From assembly GCA_963774195.1 (NCBI GenBank), contig CAVZDY010000002.1:496001-560000 (forward strand): a stretch of 64,000 bases of DNA. The letters are read 5' to 3'. A program made the position numbers and the translations under genes. The notes beneath the pieces are model-generated. The model was not told the DNA's origin, ran no database searches, and was given only the letters and a program-made list of their open reading frames with translations. This document shows, one piece after another, positions 17,553 through 26,048 of this stretch; the stretch's first letter is position 1, and every line of letters starts with the position of its first letter. Source of the DNA: Roseiarcus sp963774195. GTDB lineage: Bacteria; Pseudomonadota; Alphaproteobacteria; Rhizobiales; Beijerinckiaceae.

Positions 17553-18748
17553 TCGGAGATGCGGAATGGATCGAGAAAGCGCTCGCGAGGTTAGTCTCGA
17601 CAAGCTCGCTGTCAGGCCAGGAGGCCGCGGCGCAGGCCATCGTCTGGGACCTTATGATCGAAGCGGGCGCCGACAACGTGCGCACTGTGGCGGTCGACGC
17701 GACGCGCCTGCGCGATCGCTACGGATTTGAGACGCCGACGCCAACGAAGGGCATGTTCGCGCTCGTCGGTTCGTGGCGCGGCGAAGCAGATGGTCCATTT
17801 GTCGTGCTCAATGGCCACGTCGACACCGTTCCGGCCGCCGCCGGCTGGGCTATCGATCCGCTCGAGCCGCGCGTGACCGACGGCTGGATGAATGGCCTCG
17901 GCTCTGCCGACATGAAGGCCGGTGTGGTCGGAGCCATTGCCGGCGTGGCGCGCGCGAAGGCGGCGGGCACCCTGCGCGGCTTGATCGAAATTCAATCCGT
18001 TCCCGACGAAGAAGATGGCGGGGGAACCGGCACGCTCGCCTGCGTCGATGAACTGATCGAGCAAGGCAGGCGTCCCGATTTCGCCATCGTATGCGAACCG
18101 ACGAGCGTGGAGATCGCGACGAGCCAGATCGGCAGCCGGGCGATGGCTTATTCCATCCGCGGGGTTCAGGCGCACGCGAACATGAAGCATAAGGGCGTCA
18201 GCGCCGTTGAGGCCGCAATCGAGCTTGCGCGCGATCTCGGGACATGGGCTGCGATGCCCAATCGAAAGGCGCATCCGCTGCTTGCTTCGACCTCCGTCAA
18301 CATCGGTCGCATCGATGGAGGGCTCGGCGCAACCAGCGTGGCCGCGAGCTGCAATCTCGAAGTGTGCTTCACCTACCATCCCGACGATGAAGCGCTTGTC
18401 GTGCCGGAAACCGACGCGTTCGTCGCGGCGTGGCGGGCGCGGCAGGATCCCCGGATCTCTTTGGAAATCCGCGAGCTGCACAACGTCAGGCCGTTCTCGA
18501 CGGATCCGGCGCTCGCCCCGGTCAAGGCTCTCGCGCGCGCGTTAGGTCATGCAAACGTGAGCCCGCGGGGCTTTCCCGCCGGCTCGGACGGGCGGCTCAT
18601 CAGCCGGCATCTCAAGGTACCCACTGTGATCTTCGGCCCCGGCGATGTGTCTCGCATTCATAAGATCAATGAGGCCGTCGAATTGGCTGAAGTCGTCGCT
18701 CACGCGCAAGCTGTGGAGAGATTTCTCTCCGCAAGCGCTTGGTCATGA
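17549..18748 (+). CDS. M20 family metallohydrolase (ArgE/DapE/ACY1-like)
   Basis: This 399-residue enzyme has the M20 di-metal site: His in NGHVDTVP near residue 90, bridging Asp in GSADMKAG near 121, catalytic Glu pair in VPDEEDGGGTG near 153, Glu in CEPTSVE near 181, and the C-terminal His in SRIHKINEAVE near 373. A dimerisation domain lies between. Such enzymes hydrolyse N-acyl amino acids or peptides. GTG at 17549 overlaps the permease stop (GTGA). Translational coupling to the importer suggests it processes the imported compound, which may therefore be an amide conjugate rather than a simple sugar. Confidence 0.88.
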   Translation: MIGDAEWIEKALARLVSTSSLSGQEAAAQAIVWDLMIEAGADNVRTVAVDATRLRDRYGFETPTPTKGMFALVGSWRGEADGPFVVLNGHVDTVPAAAGWAIDPLEPRVTDGWMNGLGSADMKAGVVGAIAGVARAKAAGTLRGLIEIQSVPDEEDGGGTGTLACVDELIEQGRRPDFAIVCEPTSVEIATSQIGSRAMAYSIRGVQAHANMKHKGVSAVEAAIELARDLGTWAAMPNRKAHPLLASTSVNIGRIDGGLGATSVAASCNLEVCFTYHPDDEALVVPETDAFVAAWRARQDPRISLEIRELHNVRPFSTDPALAPVKALARALGHANVSPRGFPAGSDGRLISRHLKVPTVIFGPGDVSRIHKINEAVELAEVVAHAQAVERFLSASAWS

Positions 18749-18802
18749 TTGATGATCCGAGACTGCGCGGCGACGCGGATATTGAACTCAACGAAGGATG
18801 AT

Positions 18803-19567
18803 ATGTCTATGACTACACAGGCCAAGAGAATCCTGTTCGCCGGCGAAAGCTGGGCCACCTACGGCATTCATACGAAAGGCGCCAACTCCTATACGACCTC
18901 CGGCTACGAAGAGGGAGCAAGGGATTTGCTCGCGGCGCTCGGCAAGGCAGGATTTGAAATCACCTATATTCGCAATCACGAGGCGGTCGAGAACTTCCCT
19001 TATTCGCCGGAGGAACTCGCCAGCCGATTTGACGCCGTGATCCTGAGCGACATACCGGCCAATTCTTTCCTGCTCCCGCATGCCGTGTTCGTGCAGGGCC
19101 AGAAGCGGCCGAACAGGCTCCGTTCCCTCGTGAAATTCGTCGAGCAGGGCGGCGGCTTGCTCATGATCGGCGGATATATGTCGTTCTCGGGCTTCGAAGG
19201 CCGGGCGCGCTACGCGCAGACGCCGCTCGCCGAGGCGTTGCCGGTGGAGATTGCCCGTCACGACGATCGCATCGAAGAGCCCGAGGGCGTCAATCCCGCC
19301 GTCGTCCGCAATCACCCGATCCTCGACGGCATTTCGGGCGACTGGCCGTATTTTCTCGGCTACAACCAATTCAAGGCGAAGTCGGGCGCCGAGGTGATTC
19401 TGTCGGCGGGGGCGGATCCCTTCCTGGTGGTCGGCCAACACGGCGCCGGGCGGGTCGCCGCCTTCGCGTCGGATTGCTCGCCGCACTGGGGTAGCCCGGA
19501 GTTCATGGCTTGGCGCCACTACGCGACGTTCTGGCGCCAGCTCGCGGGTTGGCTCGCGCGCGCCTGA
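18803..19567 (+). CDS. Glutamine amidotransferase-like protein (GATase1_like, PF07090 type)
   Basis: The 254-residue protein has a class-I glutamine amidotransferase or ThuA-like fold: RILFAGESWATYGIHTKG at the start, DAVILSDIPANSF near residue 74, GGGLLMIGGYMSFSGFEG near 115 and a C-terminal WGSPEFMAWRHYATFW. The nucleophile elbow that would carry a catalytic Cys reads GGYMSF, so it is probably not an amidotransferase; a hydrolase or binding role is possible. GAAGGATGAT precedes the ATG at 18803. It lies between the M20 hydrolase and the LacI regulator in the importer operon. Confidence 0.75.
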   Translation: MSMTTQAKRILFAGESWATYGIHTKGANSYTTSGYEEGARDLLAALGKAGFEITYIRNHEAVENFPYSPEELASRFDAVILSDIPANSFLLPHAVFVQGQKRPNRLRSLVKFVEQGGGLLMIGGYMSFSGFEGRARYAQTPLAEALPVEIARHDDRIEEPEGVNPAVVRNHPILDGISGDWPYFLGYNQFKAKSGAEVILSAGADPFLVVGQHGAGRVAAFASDCSPHWGSPEFMAWRHYATFWRQLAGWLARA

Positions 19568-19642
19568 CGCGTCGCAACAATCGCGGCGGCGGCGATTGCG
19601 CGTTGCGCGGGCGCCGCCGAAGCGGGGTGGGGGTCGAATTCT

Positions 19643-20632
19643 GTGGTGAGAATGCTCGATGTCTCTCGGGAGGCTGGAGTGTCCGTTGCGACGGTGTCTC
19701 GCGTGCTCACGGGATCGGCGGAGGTTGATCCAAAAACGAAGAAGCTGGTCCTCGCCGCGGTCAAGAAGCTGAAGTATCGGCCGAACCTCGTCGCGCGGGG
19801 TTTGCGTCGCCGCACGACCCAGGTGATCGCGCTCATCGTCACCGATATCGAGAATCCATTCTACACGGCGATCTGTCGCGGCGTCGAAGACGCGGCTCGC
19901 GACGCCGGCTATTCGGTCATCCTCTGCAATGCCGATCGCGACATCCAAAAGGAACGCGAATATCTCCGAGTTGTCGCGGATCAAAACGCGTCCGGGGTCA
20001 TCATCAGCCCCGCTTCGGCTCCAAAGACGAACATCTCCGATCTGATTGCACGCGGATTGCCCGTCATCGCGGTCGACATGGCGCTTCCCGCCGCCTCGGG
20101 ATCCGTCCTCGTCGACAATAAGGAAGCCGGCGCCCTCGCGACGAGACATCTCATCGCTCGCGGATGCCAGCGGATCGCCTGCATCACAGGACCGAGCGAC
20201 AATTCGACGGCGCAGGACAGGCTCGAGGGATATTTCCGCGCCATCGAGGCCGCCGAGCAAATCAGGGATCCTGCGTTGGTGGTTTACTCCAACTATATGG
20301 AGGACGGCGGCTATGAAGCCGCCAATCGCATTCTTGCTCTAAAGGCGCGGCCGGACGGATTGTTCGTCACCAACAATCGTATGGCGGTCGGCGTGTTGCG
20401 CGCCCTGCAGGAAAGAGGCGTCACGATCCCTGATGAAGTCAACGTCATTGGGTTTGACGAACTGCCGTGGGCGCTTCAGCTTCACCCGCAGATGTCGCTG
20501 GTCCGCCAGCCGGCTTATCGGATCGGTCGAGAGGCGGCTCGCCTGCTGACCGACTGCGTCGTCGGCAAGGAAAGCTCGCGGCATCTTATTCTGGAAGCCG
20601 AGCTGGTTGAGCGAGACCTGCGACGTCCCTAG
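19643..20632 (+). CDS. LacI-family transcriptional regulator
   Basis: The 329-residue regulator starts with the LacI helix-turn-helix (MLDVSREAGVSVATVSRVL) and hinge helix (KYRPNLVARGLRRR), followed by a type-I periplasmic-binding sensor domain (ALIVTDIENPFYTAICRGV near 63, VNVIGFDELPWALQLHPQM near 270). The start is GTG at 19643 or 19646. It lies after the first importer unit and before the second importer (20683). The tandem TGTAATCGATTTCA sites at 14.0 kb are the obvious targets; no copy is visible just upstream of 20683. Confidence 0.93.
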   Translation: MVRMLDVSREAGVSVATVSRVLTGSAEVDPKTKKLVLAAVKKLKYRPNLVARGLRRRTTQVIALIVTDIENPFYTAICRGVEDAARDAGYSVILCNADRDIQKEREYLRVVADQNASGVIISPASAPKTNISDLIARGLPVIAVDMALPAASGSVLVDNKEAGALATRHLIARGCQRIACITGPSDNSTAQDRLEGYFRAIEAAEQIRDPALVVYSNYMEDGGYEAANRILALKARPDGLFVTNNRMAVGVLRALQERGVTIPDEVNVIGFDELPWALQLHPQMSLVRQPAYRIGREAARLLTDCVVGKESSRHLILEAELVERDLRRP

Positions 20633-20682
20633 TGAGAGCGCCGAGAACAACTAACGCTTTTGTCAAAAGGGAGGAATGAGAC

Positions 20683-21678
20683 ATGAGACAAAGGAAGATG
20701 AAGGCGGCGCTGGCGGCGCTGTCGTTGGCGGCCGTTGCGATGTCGTCGGTGTCGAGCGTGAGGGCGGACTCGCCCAACTACCCCGGTGATTTGACTAAGG
20801 GTAAGCGCCTGACGATCTATGTCGAAGGCTTGGCGGACCCGAGCACGGGTTTCTTCCGCGTGCTGAACAATGGCGCGCAGCAGGCGGGCAAGGACCTCGG
20901 CGTCGACGTCAAATACGTCTACCCGTCCAGCGTCGACTTGGCGTCCTACACCGAGAAGATCGAGGAGACCATCGCCGCCAAGCCCGATGGCATCCTGATC
21001 CTCGGCATCGGCGATCTCGACGCGGTGGCCAAAGAGGCGAAGGACAAGGGCATCGCGGTCGCCTTCAACCCGGCGCCGAGCGTGAAGGACCAGCCGCTGC
21101 GCGATCCCAACGACGTCTACGTGTCGAGGGTCGGGGCCGACGAATACGCCGCCGGCCAGATGGCGGCAGACCGCTTCGCCGAAAAGGGCTCGAAGTCGAT
21201 GATCTGCCTCCAGGAGGACGTCGGCGACGGCACGCAGACGCAGCGCTGCGCAGGCATGGAGCAAGTCGCCAAGGCGAAGGGCAAGAAGTACGACCACGTC
21301 GCCGGCGACGCCGATCCGGGCAAGACGGCGTCGATCGTCGAAGCCTATTTGCGCTCCCATCCCGATGTCGATGCTGTCGTTGCGACCGGGCAGACCGCCA
21401 CCTCCGGCATCGTGGCCGCCAAGAAAGCGGTCGGACGTCCGCTGCAGACCGCCGGCTTCGACGTGAGCCCTGAGATCGTCGCGATGATTCAGAGCGGCGA
21501 TCTCGACTTCACGATGGATCAGCAAGGGTGGTGGCGCGGCTACATCTCCGTGCTCGAGATGGTTCACTACATCCGCTATGGTTTGATCCAGTCGAACTAC
21601 TTCCTCTCCGGGCCGCAGATCGTCGACAAGGACAATGCGAATTCGGTCGCCGGCTTGGCTGCCGCTGGAGTTCGATAA
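20683..21678 (+). CDS. Sugar ABC transporter substrate-binding protein
   Basis: The 331-residue periplasmic protein has a signal peptide (ALAALSLAAVAMSSVSSVRA, cleavage near residue 28) and a Peripla_BP_4 fold: LTIYVEGLADPSTGFFRVL near 43, AAKPDGILILGIGDLDAV near 98 and YVSRVGADEYAAGQMAADRF near 145. GGGAGGAATGAGAC precedes the ATG. It is followed after two bases by the fused permease-ATPase, so the unit resembles a frcBCA-type sugar importer. The associated SDR and aldose epimerase point to a sugar or polyol as ligand. Confidence 0.92.
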   Translation: MRQRKMKAALAALSLAAVAMSSVSSVRADSPNYPGDLTKGKRLTIYVEGLADPSTGFFRVLNNGAQQAGKDLGVDVKYVYPSSVDLASYTEKIEETIAAKPDGILILGIGDLDAVAKEAKDKGIAVAFNPAPSVKDQPLRDPNDVYVSRVGADEYAAGQMAADRFAEKGSKSMICLQEDVGDGTQTQRCAGMEQVAKAKGKKYDHVAGDADPGKTASIVEAYLRSHPDVDAVVATGQTATSGIVAAKKAVGRPLQTAGFDVSPEIVAMIQSGDLDFTMDQQGWWRGYISVLEMVHYIRYGLIQSNYFLSGPQIVDKDNANSVAGLAAAGVR

Positions 21679-21680
21679 CA

Positions 21681-23540
21681 ATGACGGAAGAGACCGGTCC
21701 GGCGCCCCGCGGCGCGACCTCTCACGTCCTTGATCGGCTTCGTCGTCCGCTGCAACGTCCCGAACTTGCGGCGCTCGGCGGACTGGTCGTGGCGTTCGCG
21801 GTCTTCTCGAGCCTGCGGCCGGATCTCTTCCTGACGCAGGACAACGGCGTCAATGTCGCCAGCCTGGCGGCGCAGTACGGCATCGTCGCCGTCGGCGTCA
21901 CCATGCTGATGATCGGCGGCCACTTCGATCTCTCAGTCGGCACCATCGTCGGCCTGAGCGGGTGGGCGATGTACTACTTCGGCAATGTCCTCGGGCTGCC
22001 GCCGATCGTCACCATCGTCTGCACGCTCGCGTTTGGCGCTCTGCTTGGCGCAATCAACGGCGTCATTCAGGTGCGCAGCGGCTTGCCGTCGTTCATCATC
22101 ACGCTCGCGACGTCGCTGGTCTATCGCGGCATCCTGACGATGAACACGAGCGGTTTCCCTGTCGTGGTCAAGTTTCCGGCTGCCTACGCGCAACTCATCG
22201 CCGGCAAGTATCTGTTCGGCTATCGCATGTCGTTGCTGTGGTTTCTGGTAGTCGCTGCTTTGGCGACGCTGTTGCTGCTGCGCACGCGGATGGGAAACTG
22301 GACCTTTGCGATCGGGCAGAACCCCACTGCGGCGCGGAACCTCGGCGTGCCGGTCGCCCGCACCACGGTCTCGCTCTTCGCCTTCTCGGGCCTCACATCA
22401 GCCATCGCGGGCGTCGTGGTGGCGGTGCAGTATTTCTCGATCGACGCCAACCGCGGCGTCGGTTGGGAACTGATCGCGATCGCGATGGCGGTGATCGGCG
22501 GCACGTTGCTGACGGGCGGATACGGCAGCGTGATCGGCACTGTGCTCGGCGCGTTCATGTACGCGATGGTCAATGACGGCCTGTTGCTGATCGGCTTGCA
22601 GGGCTACTGGGTCAACATCTTTCTCGGCGTCGTGGTGCTCGTCGCCGTCTTGATCAACCGCGCGGTGATCGACCGCTTTGTGATGCGGCCGGATCGTTCG
22701 ACGCCCGAGCAGCCAATCGTCGTCGTCGCCGACGCGGCCGTGAAGGCCGCTCCCACTGCGGACGTTGCGAAAGGTGCGCGCGCCAAAGCTCTGCTCAGCA
22801 GCGGCGCGCCAGTCATCGCGCTGCGCGGCGTCACGATGAGCTTTCAATCGGTGACCGCGCTGCGCGACATCTCGATCGAGGCGCACGCCGGCAAGGTGCT
22901 CGCGCTGCTGGGTGACAACGGCGCCGGCAAGAGCACGCTGATAAAGATCCTCTCGGGCGTCTATCAGCCGACGTCCGGCTCGGTCGAGGTCGACGGGCGT
23001 CCGGTCACGTTGCGGAGTGCGCATGACGCGCGCGCGGCTGGCGTTTCGACGGTCTTTCAGGACCTCGCCGTGTGCGACCTGATGCCGATCGCGCGCAACA
23101 TGGTGCTCGGCAATGAACCGGTGAAGCGCCTTGGACCGTTCGGCATCTACGACGCGGCGAAGGCCGACCGCATCGCCAGAGATGCGCTGACTAATCTGCG
23201 CGTCCGCCTCAGGGGCCGGCTGAGCGACCCGGCGGCGACGCTGTCCGGCGGGCAAAAGCAGGCGATCGCCATCGCTCGGGCGATCGCTTACGGCTCGCGC
23301 TGCCTGATCCTCGACGAGCCGACCGCGGCGCTCGCCGTTCGCCAGACCGAGCAGGTGCTCGATCAGGTCCGGCGGGCGCGGGACGCGGGACAAGCGGTCA
23401 TTCTGATCATGCACAACTTGCAGCAAGCTTTGTCTGTGGCGGACGACATCGTCGTGCTCGCGCGCGGCCGCGTCACGGCTAAGTTCTCGACCGCCGACGT
23501 CGACCTCGAGCGGGTCACGCAGCTTGTCGCGCAAGGCTGA
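21681..23540 (+). CDS. Fused sugar ABC transporter permease and ATP-binding protein
   Basis: One 619-residue chain contains an RbsC-type permease (residues about 20-345: GVTMLMIGGHFDLSVGTIVG near 73, WTFAIGQNPTAARNLGVPV near 211, VIGGTLLTGGYGSVIGTVLG near 272) and, after a linker of about 30 residues, one nucleotide-binding domain (Walker A GDNGAGKST near 412, signature LSGGQKQAIAIARA near 521, Walker B LILDEPTAAL). In FrcC/FrcA-like systems these are separate genes. No frameshift is needed to explain the join. There is only one NBD, unlike the two-domain RbsA at 15075. Confidence 0.9.
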   Translation: MTEETGPAPRGATSHVLDRLRRPLQRPELAALGGLVVAFAVFSSLRPDLFLTQDNGVNVASLAAQYGIVAVGVTMLMIGGHFDLSVGTIVGLSGWAMYYFGNVLGLPPIVTIVCTLAFGALLGAINGVIQVRSGLPSFIITLATSLVYRGILTMNTSGFPVVVKFPAAYAQLIAGKYLFGYRMSLLWFLVVAALATLLLLRTRMGNWTFAIGQNPTAARNLGVPVARTTVSLFAFSGLTSAIAGVVVAVQYFSIDANRGVGWELIAIAMAVIGGTLLTGGYGSVIGTVLGAFMYAMVNDGLLLIGLQGYWVNIFLGVVVLVAVLINRAVIDRFVMRPDRSTPEQPIVVVADAAVKAAPTADVAKGARAKALLSSGAPVIALRGVTMSFQSVTALRDISIEAHAGKVLALLGDNGAGKSTLIKILSGVYQPTSGSVEVDGRPVTLRSAHDARAAGVSTVFQDLAVCDLMPIARNMVLGNEPVKRLGPFGIYDAAKADRIARDALTNLRVRLRGRLSDPAATLSGGQKQAIAIARAIAYGSRCLILDEPTAALAVRQTEQVLDQVRRARDAGQAVILIMHNLQQALSVADDIVVLARGRVTAKFSTADVDLERVTQLVAQG

Positions 23541-23578
23541 GGCCGCGCCACTCGTACTCTTTGAAAAGGAAAACCGCC

Positions 23579-24391
23579 GTGTCTGCTAGCAACAACCCAG
23601 ACAGTCCGCAGGCGAACGCGACCGGCGTTCGTGAGCTTTTCAATCTCAGCGGGCGCGTGGTGGTCATCACCGGCGCCTCGAAAGGCATTGGGCGCGAGCT
23701 CGTTTGTCAGATCGCTCAGACTGGGGCCATCGTCGTTCCGACCGCGCGCACCGACGCGGACCTTGCGGATATCGCCGCCGAGGCGAAGTCCCGCGGCTTC
23801 ACCGTCCATCCCCAGCGACTGGACGTGCGGGACGTCGCATCGATCAACGAAGCCGTGTCGGCCATCGTCACCGCGCATGGCCGCATCGACGTTCTCGTCA
23901 ATAACGCCGGACTTGGTTTCGCCCGCGCGGCCTCGGACGTCACCGAGGCCGACTGGGACGAGATGATGGGGGTGAACCTGCGCGGCGTCTTCTTCATGAG
24001 CCAAGCGGTCGCGCGCACAATGATCGCGGCGGGCAGGGGAGGCCGCATCATCAATATCAGTTCGCAAGGCGGGCTCGTCGGCCTGCCGGACGCTGCGGTC
24101 TATTGCGCCAGCAAAGGCGGCGTGAACATGCTGACCAAGACCCTCGCGCTCGAATGGGCGAAGAACGCGATCACGGTGAACGCCATCGCGCCGACGTTCA
24201 TCTATACGCCCGGCACCGCGCCGATTTTGGATGAGCCGGCGATGCGGACGTCCGTGCTCGGCAAGATTCCGCTCGGCAAGTTCGCTCTCACCGAGGATAT
24301 CGCCAGCGCGATCGTCTACCTCGGCTCGGAGGCGGGGCGAATGGTGACCGGGACGGTTCTCGTCGTCGACGGCGGGTGGACGGCCCAATGA
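23579..24391 (+). CDS. SDR family oxidoreductase
   Basis: This 270-residue classical short-chain dehydrogenase has TGASKGIG as the cofactor-binding glycine motif near residue 25, NNAG near 103, catalytic Ser in NISSQGG and YxxxK in YCASKG near 170. It ends with TGTVLVVDGGW. Such enzymes oxidise or reduce sugars, polyols or their acids. The GTG at 23579 has AGGAAAA upstream and is preferred over an in-frame TTG at 23561. It follows the fused importer gene by 38 bases and its stop overlaps the epimerase start. Confidence 0.9.
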   Translation: MSASNNPDSPQANATGVRELFNLSGRVVVITGASKGIGRELVCQIAQTGAIVVPTARTDADLADIAAEAKSRGFTVHPQRLDVRDVASINEAVSAIVTAHGRIDVLVNNAGLGFARAASDVTEADWDEMMGVNLRGVFFMSQAVARTMIAAGRGGRIINISSQGGLVGLPDAAVYCASKGGVNMLTKTLALEWAKNAITVNAIAPTFIYTPGTAPILDEPAMRTSVLGKIPLGKFALTEDIASAIVYLGSEAGRMVTGTVLVVDGGWTAQ

Positions 24392-25167
24392 TGCAGCTCA
24401 TTGGCGAAGATTGCGCCGCGACCTTCGATCCGGCGGACGGCGGCCGATTGACCTCGTTCCGGGTCCGCGACCACGAACTGCTGGTGGCGAGCGGCAAGGA
24501 CATTTTTCATTTCGGCAGTTTCGTCATGGCGCCCTGGGTCGGGCGGCTGCGCGACGCTCGTTTCAACTTCGCCGGCGCCGAACATCGGTTCATCGCCAAC
24601 AGCGGGCCGAACGCCTTGCATGGCCTGTTGACTGACAGGCCTTGGCAGGTCACGGGCGAAGGCGAGTTGAGCGTCGAACTCGGCGCCCCCTGGCCATGGC
24701 CCTGCCGGGTGGTGCAGCGCACTGAGCTTGGGCTCGGTCGAGCGACCTTCCGCATCGAAGTGCACGCGCGCGAAGCGATGCCGGCTGCGGTCGGCTGGCA
24801 CCCCTGGTTCCTGCGCCGCCTCGCTGGCGCGCCAGCGTCATCGGAACTCGAACTCGACGTCAAACCGGGCCTGATGTGGACCAACGACGCGACGGGCCTG
24901 CCAAGCGGGGAACTCGGGGCGCCGATCGCGCGACCCTGGGACTACTGCTTCCGCGACCTCGCCGCGGATCCAATCGTCCGGTGGCCGGGCGTGCTCGAAC
25001 TGACGATCAGCTCGGACTGCGAGGACTGGGTCATTTACGACATGGAAGAGGAGGGCGTCTGCGTCGAGCCGTGGACGGCGCCGCCGAATTCCCTGAATCT
25101 GCCGAACCCCAGGATCGTCACGCCGGACGCGCCGCTCGTCGCCACGATGACTTGGACTTGGCGATAG
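24388..25167 (+). CDS. Aldose 1-epimerase family protein
   Basis: The 259-residue beta-sandwich protein resembles galactose mutarotase and related YihR/YeaD proteins. ADGGRLTSFRV lies near residue 17, FVMAPWVGRLRDARF near 48, NALHGLLTDRPW near 76 with the conserved His, GWHPWFLRRL near 136 and the C-terminal Glu in VCVEPWTAPPNS near 223. These enzymes interconvert sugar anomers. ATG at 24388 overlaps the SDR stop. Together with the SDR and the importer it supports a sugar as substrate of this operon. Confidence 0.88.
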   Translation: MMQLIGEDCAATFDPADGGRLTSFRVRDHELLVASGKDIFHFGSFVMAPWVGRLRDARFNFAGAEHRFIANSGPNALHGLLTDRPWQVTGEGELSVELGAPWPWPCRVVQRTELGLGRATFRIEVHAREAMPAAVGWHPWFLRRLAGAPASSELELDVKPGLMWTNDATGLPSGELGAPIARPWDYCFRDLAADPIVRWPGVLELTISSDCEDWVIYDMEEEGVCVEPWTAPPNSLNLPNPRIVTPDAPLVATMTWTWR

Positions 25168-25187
25168 CTCGCGAGTTCGAACCCATG

Positions 25188-25273
25188 CCGTCATTGCGAG
25201 CGTGAGCGAAGCAATCCAGCGGCGCCAAGCGGAACTATGGATTGCTTCGTCGCTACGCTCCTCGCAATGACGG
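25188..25273. repeat. Complete palindromic repeat, GTCATTGCGAG family
   Basis: The element starts CCGTCATTGCGAGCGTGAGC and ends with CTCCTCGCAATGACGG, so the arms fold back on each other; an inner pair is GAAGCAATCCA and TGGATTGCTTC. It lies between the convergent epimerase and GntR genes and may end transcripts from both sides. A second full copy is at 38434-38516. Confidence 0.85.
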
Positions 25274-25298
25274 TTCAATCGGATTCGCCGTAGCGACG

Positions 25299-25976
25299 TC
25301 ACCGCGCCGCCGCCTCGAGCCCCGCCAGCTCCGCCGCCTTGAGAATATGCGCCGCGAGCACGCGCTGCGCGGTCTCGCTGTCGCACTTCAGCGCGGCGTC
25401 GAGAATTTGCTTGTGCTCCTCAGCGGACTGCGAGCGCGGGAAGGGCTTGGTCTTCAGCGACAGCATGCGATAGCGCAACGAATGATCGTACATCGAGCCG
25501 CGGTACAGCAGCAGCCAGCGCGAGCGGCAATTCGAGATCAGCGCCGCGTGGAACTCCTGGTTGTAGCGCTCCCAGTCGGCGCCATGCCGCTCCGGGTCCT
25601 GCTCGACGAGGCTCTCCGCTTTCGACAGCTTGTGATAGGCTGCGATCACACGAGCTTCCCAATCGAGATCGGCGTTGGCGATGGAGAGGCCTAACGCATG
25701 GCATTCCAGCAATTGCCGCATCGCGGTGATCTCGCGCAGGTCCTCGATCGAGACCGGCAGAACGGCGAAGCCCTTCTGCCCCTCCGCAACCACCAGCCCA
25801 TCCGCCGACAGCCGCGACAGCGTCTCGCGCAGCGTGTTGACGCTGACACCATAGGTCTTGGCCAAGGCCTCGAGCTTCAGCTTGGAGGCCGGGGGCAGGG
25901 CGCCCAGGATGATGTCGTTGCGCAGGCGTTCGCGCAGCAATTCGGCGAGCGTGGCGGAAGGGCGCGGCTGATTCAT
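25299..25976 (-). CDS. GntR-family transcriptional regulator (FCD type)
   Basis: The 225-residue protein has an N-terminal winged helix (LAELLRERLRNDIILGALP, LEALAKTYGVSVNTLRETL, residues 9-60) and a C-terminal all-helical FCD effector domain with metal/ligand residues such as NQEFHAALI near 140 and AEEHKQIL near 185. It is divergent from the quiC operon and probably regulates it in response to shikimate, quinate or protocatechuate-related compounds. No ribosome binding site precedes the ATG, and TATAAT sits five bases upstream, which suggests a leaderless transcript. Confidence 0.9.
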   Translation of the reverse strand: MNQPRPSATLAELLRERLRNDIILGALPPASKLKLEALAKTYGVSVNTLRETLSRLSADGLVVAEGQKGFAVLPVSIEDLREITAMRQLLECHALGLSIANADLDWEARVIAAYHKLSKAESLVEQDPERHGADWERYNQEFHAALISNCRSRWLLLYRGSMYDHSLRYRMLSLKTKPFPRSQSAEEHKQILDAALKCDSETAQRVLAAHILKAAELAGLEAAAR

Positions 25977-26048
25977 GGAGATTATATAGTGCTATTGCGT
26001 CGTCGATACCAATACAGTAGACAACGAGAAATCTAGGAGATTTTCCTG

